In this document: one piece after another, positions 35,340 to 45,086 of the stretch | How the letters are laid out: every line of letters starts with the position of its first letter | Position numbering within the stretch: the first letter of the stretch is position 1 | Assembly (NCBI RefSeq): GCF_030272615.1 | Contig: NC_081412.1 | Coordinates: 139,440,747-139,504,746 of the forward strand | Length of the DNA: 64,000 nt | Reading direction: 5' to 3' | Source: Cryptomeria japonica | Taxonomy: Eukaryota > Streptophyta > Pinopsida > Cupressales > Cupressaceae | The notes under the pieces: model-generated | What the model saw: only the letters and a program-made list of their open reading frames with translations | The model's database searches: none | Told to the model about the DNA's origin: nothing | Made by a program: the position numbers and the translations under genes

Positions 35340-36560
35340 TGCCCAAACCCGATCACTCCCATTTCCATTCCTCACCATTGCCATCACCATTTTCACCCCT
35401 CCATTCTTTCCATCTCTCTCCCTTCATTCCATAGCCCTCCCTTACATCTCCCTTTCCAATTCCATTTATTTACATTCACCCTCACCTTCCCTTCCACCCT
35501 TCCATCCCTTATCCCTCCATGCTTCTTCATCTTTCACCCTAACCCTTCCACTTCCATACCATTCACTTCTTTCCTTCCAGCCTCTACATAACCTACCTTA
35601 TATTTCCTAACTTCCATCCCACATTCTAACTTACCCCTACCACTACCTTACCCTTTACCCCCACTACCACTTGCATCTCCCTTACCTTCCATCCCCTCTA
35701 CCTTCCTCTACCTTCACCTACTTAACCCTCTACCCATCCTAGCATAGCCATCCACTACCCTTTACCTACCACCCTACCTAACCCTCATCCCACCTTCCTA
35801 CACCCCCTTTACCCTTCCACTACCCCTTATACCTCCCGTTCCACTTTACTCCCCACCATATCCTAACCATTCACTACCCCTTATACCTCCCACATCCTAA
35901 ATCTACCTTCTCCCACGTATGTCCTACCCTTCCTACATCCCCCACATCCATATCCCTTATGTCTCCCTTTCCCCAACATCCTCTTCTTCCCTTCCTCGCG
36001 TGGCACTTTCCCTACCACTCTTCACTTCCACATCCCACTTCACCTCACATTTCTTCATCCATCCTTGCTACACATTTTAGGCCCCACACACTCCAAAATG
36101 AAGAATTAAATAGGTTTTTCTTAAGGACTCTTTGCTGGGACCCACTAACTTCTGGCTTCCACATCCCACTTCACCTCACATTTCTTCATCCATCCTTGCT
36201 ACACAGTTTAGGCCCCACACACTCTAAAATGAAGAATTAAATAGGTTTTTCTTAAAGACTCTTTGCTGGGACCCACTAGCTTCTGGCTTGGGAATTTATA
36301 ATGTTTTTTTAAGGTATTGCAATTGCCTTTGACTTTGCATGGGCCCCACCAAAATTTTGGAATGAAAGAAAAAAACATTAAGGCATTTTAAACAAAAGGG
36401 AGGGCATCCACCTCACTCTACCCCACGTCCCTTCCATCTTATCCCCTCCATGGCACCTCTTTACCACATCCACCACCTTTCTTGCCGCAATGTTCCCCTT
36501 ACCATTACACCTTTCCCTTCCCTTTTACACCCGTGGCATCTTCGGGACCCTCCAAAACTC
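35340..36560 (+). repeat. Pyrimidine-rich U3 segment with a 131-bp duplication
   Basis: CCTTCCAC/CCCTTATACC-type CT-rich repeats. Within it, about 36025-36155 and 36156-36290 are near-identical copies starting at CTTCCACATCCCACTTCACC and containing AGGCCCCACACACTC. The Pro/Ser/Leu-rich frames (35274-35610, 35959-36240) are composition artefacts. Confidence 0.75.
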
Positions 36561-38204
36561 TAGGATGGAGGATATAAAGCAGTTCACTTCAATTTAGTTC
36601 AAACTTCCAAGTTCGTACCTGCTCAAAAGGATTCACAGTGGAAGAAGATTTCAATTACTGATTGGCTTCAAAGGAGAGAAGATTTTCAAGCATAAATAAG
36701 GTGAATTATAAAGGATAAGCTGTGTAAGAGAGGACTCAAGTAGACTGGTTCCTGATCAAAGAGTTCTATCAAATCTCTGGGAAGTGATCAGACCTCATTC
36801 ACCCTTCATTTAAATGCAATTTCCAGTGGATTAATTTCTTTGAGTTTAGACCATAATCAGACCTAAGGATATGATTAATATGTATGAGGTTTGAATTCAA
36901 ATTATGTCTCTTTGCAGGTAAATTGCAAACAAGGTGAAGATGGTACAAATGGAAAGCAAAATCCCTATCAGTCTTGGTGAAGAAGGGCAATCAACATTTG
37001 ATCAGATAGAAGAGATTAATGCTCAGAATCAGACCTGGAAGATGTAAGATCAGACCTAAAGGAGATTAAAACCAGACTTAGGAAGTGAAAATTAAGTGAG
37101 GATTTCAGATCTGAGAAAACAAGTAATTAGGCCTAAGATGTTGAAGATCAAACCCAAATCAGAACATGGGGCAAAGAATGATTTTACAGTTGCAGAAGTA
37201 AATAGAAACAACAGGATGCACATTTCAGATTACATCAATGAGCCTAAAAGGACCGATTTAGTTACTTGCAATCAAAACAACCAAAGTTTGATCAAAATCT
37301 GAAGGATTCATACAAAAGAAGCTATTGAAACCGATCTGGCCTAGGATACTGTTGATGTGTCTTTTGTACACGACCAAACACAGAATAAAATACCTAAAGG
37401 TACCTTATCCTCTCTTGAATAAAGCTTCCCCGAATGCTGAAGATCTCGCAGAAGGATCAATCGGAGTAGCTCCAAGGTTCTGATTGTAGGTTCTCTACGT
37501 GTGGATAAGCTCTTGCGGTATGATGTGATTTTGCTGGAATCACAAGGGGACTTACATTCGATGACCTGAGCGTCTGATTTGCTTTGGATATCACTGGAAC
37601 GTGGGTCTTTACTAATCCTTGATTTTTAAAAAAGGGAAAAGGATAAGGGTTGGAGAAGGATCTAATTCTAACACTAAGAATGTAGGAGCAATGGATGACC
37701 TTTGATGAAACTTTAGCTAAGTCTTGCTTTGACATGCTAGGATCATCTCCACAAGGTTAGTGCGATCTTCTAAGGAAAGCTTTGATGTTTAGATCACCGC
37801 TACAAGCAAAGACACCGTCAGGTTGATGCATATCAATGAAGAAGCGATAATTGAAGTTAAGCTTAAGCTGAATGATTCCAGTTGACTACGCAAGGCAAGT
37901 TTGCAATCAACAAACCGCTAGTAGCATGGATATAGAAATCTCACCATTGATCATACAAATTTCTTCCATTCATCTAATAACATGAAATTAAATTTGTTAA
38001 GTATAGAGACCATGCAAATTGTAGAATCGACACATAGAATTCACCATTCCTTCAATGAAGTTTACATGTCTTTTGCAACAATCTCTTGGCAACAATCTTT
38101 GCCTTCTCTTTCTACTCTACTCTAAACTACTATCTACTATTGAGCTACTAATTATTGACTATCTCTCTTTTGCTAACTCCTAACTATTCTCTAACTATTC
38201 TTTG

Positions 38205-38328
38205 ACTATTCTCCTTTACAAATGAAGAGCCAGGGCTTTATATATAGAGAGCCCTTTACAAATTGATAGCTCTAATTGACTTAGAATCAATGGCTAGGAT
38301 TAAAGGATAGAAACCCTAATTAGGGTTT
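38205..38328 (-). promoter_or_regulatory. Giant-LTR unit 3 promoter block
   Basis: Minus strand: perfect telobox palindrome AAACCCTAATTAGGGTTT (38311-38328), ~65 bases later the TATA box CTATATATAAAG (38236-38247), then TTCATTTGTAAAGGAG. Confidence 0.7.
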
Positions 38329-38979
38329 GTTATAACAAACTTCCTTAGCCAATGAGAAAATTACATTCCAGGAGTGAGGACCAATAGGAAGCAGGGGTAG
38401 GTATACCGAAGTTTGTGCCGTCCCCGATGAGTCAGGTACATTGAATCTGGACATGCTGAGGTGGACCAATCCAACTGGAGGAAAAATAACTGGGATGCCA
38501 CCTTGTCTGACGTTTGTGCCTGGGTTGATCTCTTTTTTGTCTCAATTTGATGATTGGATGAATGATGTACCTCCTTGACTCCCATGTGCTTGATGAGGCT
38601 TCCTTACTGTCAAGTCTTCCTTCTCCGGTAGCATACCTTGCCTTGAAGTGTTGGCGAAGCCTTTCTTTGTCATCTTGTGGTTCCTTAGTGTGGTGAAGTG
38701 AAGGTTTTGGGGGTAGCTGGCAACTCCTTGAACACATGTAGTCCTCCAATGCTGCAAAAAACACCTTGAGTCCACCTTTATGCCTTCGGAATGTCCTTGA
38801 TGATGATGGACTAGAACAGGTTGTCCTTGTCCTAATCTTCTTCCATCTGCAAAACAAACCAAAAGGTGATTAAGGACACAATAAATTCATTCAACATAGC
38901 ATTTTCTACCTTAAAACATCAACAAGAAGACATCAAAAAGAAGTTTGCTCAAGATCCTTCCCAGAGACGGGCCCTATAA

Positions 38980-41960
38980 AAATTTCGCTTTGGACCCTTT
39001 GGAAGGGTCAGGAGCAAAATTTGCATTTTAGCTCAAATTTCATCATCTCCTTGCCTTGAACTTCTCTTGACCTTTGAATCGCTTTCTCCTGAAGACATCA
39101 TTGATTTGACCCCCAAAAAGACCAAAAAGAGGATTTCGCTCTGGACCTAGGCCAAGGACAAGACCTATAGGGAATTTTGCTCTGGACCCTTTGGAAGGGT
39201 TAGGAGTGAAATTTGCATTCTAGGACAAAATCTATCATTTCTCTACTCCAAAATGCCTTCCAAAGCAAGCATACACTAGTCTTCTCTCCACCAAGGCTTA
39301 GGAATTCATACCTTGACCTTCATCATGGGCAAACTAGGTGATTTTGGGAATTTCACTATGGACCCTTTGGAAGGGTCAAGAGCAAAATTCATTCTTTAGC
39401 TCAAAATCCTTACTTTTTGAACTCATAACCCATTCAATACATGCCTATGGCAATCTTTATGTCCAATTCACCTTCATCAACGCTTGTCTTAACACAAATT
39501 TGGAAGAAAAAGGATATTTTGAGAATTTCGCTCTGGACCCTTTGGAAGGGTCAGGAGTGAAATTCAAGTTTTAGACTTGATCCTTCATTTCCTTCACTTC
39601 AATTCATCTTACAAGGCAAAAATACATCACTCCACCTTCAACCACGCCATAGGAATCAATGTTTTGGCTTCACACAAGGAGAAAATAGGTGGTTTGAGGA
39701 ATTTCGCTCTGGACCCTTTGGAAGGGTCAGGAGCGAAATTCATTCTTTGCTTGTTTTCTCTTACTTAGCCCCATTCTTCTCACTTCGTTCTACCTTGACT
39801 CTCCCTTTGGAACCTTCTCCCATGTATGCAACACTTTGTTTGACCTGAAAATGGCTTGCTAGGAGAAATTCGCTAAAAATCATGGCCAGGGACAAGACCT
39901 ATTTAGGATTTTCCCCTGGACCCTTTGGAAGGATTAGGAGCGAAATCCTTGTCCTAGCTCAAAATCTTCATTTTTGGTGGCCATAATCCATTCAAGGGAA
40001 TGCCTAGGGGTATCTTCCAACTTATTTCACCTTGATCAAGGTTTGTCTTGACACAAAAGTTGGAAGAAAGAATAGGTTTTGGGATTTTCGCTCTGGACCC
40101 TTTGGAAGGGTCAGGAGCGAAATCCATGTTCTTGACCTCATTTCTTCATTTTTCCACTTTAATTCACCTCAAAAGGGCAAGGACATATTACTCCATTCCT
40201 ATCTAGGCCATAAAAACCAAGAATTTGACTTTCTTTGAAGGGGAAATAGGTGTTCTTAAGAATTTCGCTCTAGACCCTTTGGAAGGGTCAGGGGCGAAAT
40301 TCTGCTTCTAGGCCAAAATCCTTCACATTTGGTGATCACTAGCAGCTCAAAGCCATGCTTAAGGACATCTCCAATCCTAATTCACCTTGAACCACTCTTG
40401 GCTTGGCACAAAATTGAGAGAAAAGGGAGGGTTTGGGGAATTTCGCTCTAGACCCTTTAGAAGGGTCAGGAGCGAAATCCACATTTTAGGCTTCACTCCT
40501 CATCTCTTCAACTCCAATCTTCCTTGCAAGGCGAAAATACACCACTCCACTTGCATCCATGCCATAAGAATCAAGGTATTGACCTCATCTAAGAAGAAAA
40601 TAGGATTTTTCAAGAATTTTGCGCTGGACCCTTTGGAAGGGTCAGGAGCGAAATTCATGATTTAGGACAAAATCCTTCACTCCTCCACTTCTAATCACTT
40701 CCTAAGGCAAAAACATGTCAATCCACTTCCAAAAAGTCCAAGGAACAAGGCTTTTGGTCAAAACAAGGAAGAAAATAGTGCTTATGGAGAATTTCGCTCT
40801 GGACCCTTCGAAAGGGTCAATAGCAAAATTCTTGTTCTAGGTTGATTTCACACTTCTTCCCTTCAATCCACCTTCAAACTTGATCAAACTCACCTTTCCT
40901 CACCACAATCAAGTCTATTTGCCATCCACTGAGCTCAAAATCCTCACTTTTCAATGTCTTAGGCAAAATAGGGGGTCAAATTGAGGATTTCGCTCGGGAC
41001 CCTTTGGAAGGGTCAGGAGCGAAATTCTCCTTCTAGGTTGATTTGTACCACTTCATCGCCTCAAACCTCCTCTCAAAGGCAAATATGCATCAAAGTCTTC
41101 CCAATACGCCTTAGAAGCTAAGGATTTGGTCTAAGCAAGGAAGCAAATGAGGCTTATGAAGAATTTCGCTCTAGACCCTTTGGAAGGGTCAAGAGCGAAA
41201 TTCAAGATTTTGGACAAAATCCTCACTTTTCAATGCTTTCAATCACTTCCTAAGGCAAGAACATATCAATCTACCCCTACCATGTCCAAGGAACAAGGCT
41301 TTTAGTGCAAACAAGGAAGAAAAAAGGTGTCTTCTAAGAATTTTGCTCTGGACCCTTTGGAAGGGTCAGGAGCGAAATTCACTTTTAGGCTCAAATCTTG
41401 ACTTCATCTCTCACATTTCTTCATCCAAACAAGTGAATTGCCTTCAATGATTCCTGGGAATGAGCTAGTTCCTAGTTTAGGTCAAGGTGAAATGTCCTAT
41501 AGAGGAATTCACTCTAGACCCTTTGGAAAGGTCAAGAGCTAAATTTGACATTTTAGCCTCTCCGTCAGGATTCATACATGGAATATAACATTTAAGTATA
41601 AGGCACTTATACTTTAAGTTATATTCCATATATATTGTCAGAATGTTTGAGAGTGGTTTCGGACCTCCAGGAGTTATAATGCAAAATCTAGTTTTTGGAG
41701 GATTCTTCAATTTTCCAAACAGTCAAATTTCAGGATCAGGATGACATTCCAGACAGCCAAATTTCAGGACAATTGAGGATCAGGATGACATTCTAGACTT
41801 CTCAAGGTGAATTCGCTCTGCCCTTGATGCATTTCCTTCCCTATCTTTGCCAATTCTCTCAACCACTCACTAACTTAGGTCAAATTTTAGGTCCCTTATG
41901 AAATTTCGCTCTGGACCCTTTGGAAGGGTTCGGAGCGAAATTCAAGTTTTGCTCAAATTC
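38980..41960 (-). repeat. Hairpin satellite, ~176-bp period, in unit 3 U3
   Basis: Sixteen copies of a ~42-bp imperfect inverted repeat: AATTTCGCTCTGGACCC, then TTTGG, then AAGGGTCAGGAGCGAAATT. GGACCC (or AGACCC) starts at 38992, 39184, 39360, 39535, 39711, 39918, 40095, 40272, 40450, 40626, 40801, 40997, 41173, 41350, 41516 and 41913. Most steps are 175-178 bases. The longer steps (192, 207) carry an extra CCAGGGACAAGACCTAT-type insert. Spacers are diverged copies of one sequence (CTCAAAATCCTTCA..., CACCTTCAA..., AAGGAGAAAATAGG). Confidence 0.9.
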
Positions 41961-42479
41961 CTTGACCTTTTCATCAAATCATCATGTCTAGATTTGTCCA
42001 AGGCGTCTGGAAAGGACAGATAGGTCAACTATTCATCAATCAACGCTCAAGACTTCATCACTCACCAATTTGACCTAACTCGGACCTTCAAAGATGATAT
42101 TCACTCACCAAGCTTCATTGACCTCCTCAAACTCAAACAAGATACAATTAGCAATAAGAGCAAAACTTTGTCCTAAGGAAGACTTTCAAAGATGATCCTA
42201 ACCCGGAGAATCCACTGACTCACCTTGGCTCAAGCAGAGCCTGCCATCTTAGTGATCCCCCTGGCAACACTTAGCATGCAAAGGCTAATAGACAAAACCC
42301 TAAAAGACCTAGAAACAAAACCCTAGAAATCAAAAAGGTAGGGGTCCCCATTTGCAATGGGGCGATGTGTGAATATGTCACAACAGATACACAATTTGAT
42401 CCCTTAGTGGACTGATATGTTGTTTGAAGGTCAATGGATAGTGATGCTTGAATATTCTTGTAGTAAGGAGAAAAACCTA

Positions 42480-43270
42480 GGCGAATGGAGCATTGTGCCT
42501 TGACACAAGTGCAATCTTCCTTTGCTCATAGACATGAATAATTGACATAAGGGCTGGACTGAAGATTGAATCAAAGGTGTTGATGAAAGCAAGCTGGAGA
42601 TAGCTATTTAAGGTGACTTCCACTGCCATCCAAATAGTCCAATGCACTTCCATTGCTCCCTCATTGGAGCGAACTTCTTTGATGCATTTCCTTTGCTCCA
42701 GTTTTGGAGCGAAGTTTACTTCCATTGCCCAAGCTTTGAAGCGACTTCCTTTGCTCATGCATAGGAGTGAAATTTTTTGAGCAACTTCCTTTGCTCCTTG
42801 GGAGGAGTGGTCTCACTTCCGTTGCTCCTTAGAAGGAGCGATCCTTATGCCTCACCTTGGATATTACCTTCCCTTTGCTTATTGACAGAGACATGAATTG
42901 GTGGAAGGGATCAAATTGATAGAGGAGTTGATAGAGATGACAAGTATTGATGCACTTCCATTGCTCAAAGCTAGGAGTGATTTCCATTGCTCATGCATTG
43001 AAGCGGATTTCCTTTGCTCATCTAGGAGAATACACTTCCTTTGCTCCTCAATTGGAGCGATTTCCATTGCCTCTCAACAGGAGCGAACTTTTGATGCATT
43101 TCCTTTGCCTTTCAAAAGGAGCGAAATTCCATTGGTCATGTTTAGGAGCTAACATTTGAAGTCACTTCCTTTGCTCCTCAATTGGAGCGAAATTCACTTC
43201 TTGTGCTCATGCCTTGAAGCGAACTTCGTTTGCCACTTTGGAGGAGCGAATTTCCCTTTTGGCTCATTGA
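42480..43270 (+). repeat. Short GCTCC/GGAGCGAA hairpin array in the outer 3' LTR
   Basis: About 18 units of 30-55 bases, each made of CACTTCCTTTGCTCC, a short loop and GGAGCGAA. The GGAGCGAAATTC end is the same as in the 176-bp hairpin array of unit 3, so the two arrays derive from one ancestor but have different unit lengths. Confidence 0.85.
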
Positions 43271-44174
43271 AAGAATAAGTATTTTTGGGCACTAAGAATA
43301 AAAAATGTTTTAAAATCACCAAGTCGGCCCTATCAACATTTATGATTTTATGTGCAAAACCTTAAGAAGTCGGCCTATCAGGTGAAAGGACGCGCCTATT
43401 CCTCTATACGCCTATAAAGAGGCATTCAATTAGACATTTGAATCGTCAATTCAAAACAAATTTCTTCTCCAAAAAGCAGAGCAGCAAATTCAATAACAAG
43501 AGCAGCGAATTCAATCATAAGGGAGGCAAATTTGATAACAAGAGCAGCGACTTTAATCAAAGGTGCAGTGAATTGGATCAGGTTATAGAAGCAAGGTAGA
43601 AGGAACTTTATCGCTTGAAGAAGATAAAGACTCACACATCAATGCCAGCATGTTTAAATCAAAGACAAATGGGACAAGAGGTCAGCATCAATATCAGCAA
43701 CATGAGACAAAGTAAATACAACATGAGTATGAAGGCACTCAAGGGAGAAAAAATTTCACAATCTTGAATTTCCTCCGGAAATCCAAGAATCATTGCTAGT
43801 ACATTGGGTGATTGTTGCAGAAGAGTAAGTCAAAGTTAGAGGATTAGCTTGAACAACATGATATAGTTTGGAAACACGCCTTCGTCATCATCACTGCCAA
43901 AGTTTGAAATGTTGAGTATCAAGAGATATTGTTCAATACTCTTTCATGATAATGAATCAAGTTTACAAGTGCAAGTTGAGGTGGCATCCTAATCATCATT
44001 CCACCAATCAGAAGAGTTCCACACCAGCATGTCCAGATGCAATGCACTTGACTCACCCATGGGGGCACAAACTCCAATGTACCTACCCTCACTATCTATT
44101 GGTCAAATATTCCAGAGAGGACAAATGCCCAAATATTGTAATTATTTCATTGGCTAAGAAGAGTTTGTTCCAAC

Positions 44175-44290
44175 AAACCCTAATTAGGGTTTCTATCATG
44201 TAATCTTGGTCGTTGATCTGGATTCGATCCAAGCCATTTATTTGTAAGAGGAGCACTATAAAAGGCTATCTCCCTCATTTGTAAAGGTTA
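44175..44290 (+). promoter_or_regulatory. 3' LTR promoter block of the outer element
   Basis: Telobox palindrome AAACCCTAATTAGGGTTT (44175-44192), TATA box CTATAAAAGG (44256-44265), then CTCATTTGTAAAGG about ten bases downstream. Transcription would start near 44290 and leave ~0.8 kb of R/U5. Confidence 0.7.
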
Positions 44291-45086
44291 ATAGTTAATA
44301 GAAAATAGGAGGTTAATAGTAGTTAGAAGTTGGATTAGAATAGGAGGAGGAATTGTTGTTAAGACTTGTAAATGGAGATATTCTTTTCATTGAAGTCGTC
44401 GTGAAATGTGTTATTTCAACAAGTCACATGGTTTCTACTTCTCATTTGCTTTCATGTTGATTAGATTGAATGGAGGAATTTGTTGAATGCATTTGTGTGG
44501 AATCTATTTAGTCCATACCACTAGCCTCTTGTTGATTATAAGTGTGCCTTCCGTGGTCAACTGGAATTATATGAGCCTAACTTCAATTGTTATACGTCCA
44601 TTTTTTATGCATTAACTTGAATGGTAATCAATGTTTGATTACCATCAATTGTTATACATCTTTGAATTGCACCTTAGAAGATTGCACTGAGCTTGTGTCA
44701 AATTGTTCGGTTTGATGGTGAGACCTTGCGCAGTAGGATTCCATCGAATCATTCACCCATTTTTTTTTGCATTCTAAGTCTTAAGATAGAATTCCTCAAC
44801 CCTTTCTCTTTTGCCCTTTTTTTAATTCTCCACACAAGTAGATAGAATCTAAGTTCCAACAATTCAAGCATTCAATTATTCGACGTAAGGCCCCTTGAAG
44901 AAACAGCAATCACAATGGCCAACTGTGCTTATCCACACGTCGTGACCCAACATTGAAGAACCATGGAGTTATCTCAAGTGATCTTTATGCGAATATTTAG
45001 CATTTGAGAGACTTTGATCAAGAGAGGATAAGATACTTTTGGGTATCTTATTTTGTGTTTGCATGTGCCTAAAATACACATCAACA

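Larger units (their letters stand above)
37350..42385 (-). mobile_element. Giant-LTR unit 3 (solo-LTR-like), TSD GATAC
   Basis: 5,036 bases, plus strand TGTTGATGTG...GTCACAACA, with perfect GATAC copies (37345-37349 and 42386-42390). It is inserted in opposite orientation into the 3' LTR of its own family. Minus-strand order: start with the CATCGCCCCATTGCAAATGG block, U3 hairpin array (41960-38980), unique segment, telobox (38311-38328), TATA (38236-38247), R/U5. The open frames at 38361-38862 lie in the promoter-proximal U3 and show no motif. Confidence 0.85.
35108..45086 (+). repeat. 3' LTR of the giant-LTR element, split by unit 3
   Basis: It starts TGTTGCGACCTATTCACACA and ends ACACATCAACA. 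Without the nested unit (37350-42385) and one TSD copy it is ~4.9 kb. It contains a pyrimidine-rich U3 start (about 35340-36560) with a 131-bp duplication, a GCTCC...GGAGC array (42480-43270), a telobox (44175-44192), a TATA box (44256-44265) and CTCATTTGTAAAGG. It aligns with unit 3 around the promoter (both have CAGCATGTCCAGAT and TTTCATTGGCTAAG-like blocks). Confidence 0.75.

Noticed and set aside
35274-36240. Pro/Ser/His-rich frames of about 100 codons
   Set aside because: Composition artefacts of a pyrimidine-rich LTR segment.
38361-38862. Overlapping minus-strand frames of 106-141 codons in unit 3
   Set aside because: They lie in promoter-proximal U3 and the homologous stretch of the sister LTR (43940-44200) does not keep the frame.
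38980-41960. Regular direct repeats resembling a CRISPR array
   Set aside because: The repeats are inverted hairpins with spacers that are themselves homologous, in a plant LTR. No cas genes are present and the period is ~176 bases.
37350-42385. Unit 3 as a complete autonomous retrotransposon
   Set aside because: No PBS, gag or pol inside; ends and promoter match a single LTR of the outer element, so a solo LTR is the simpler reading.
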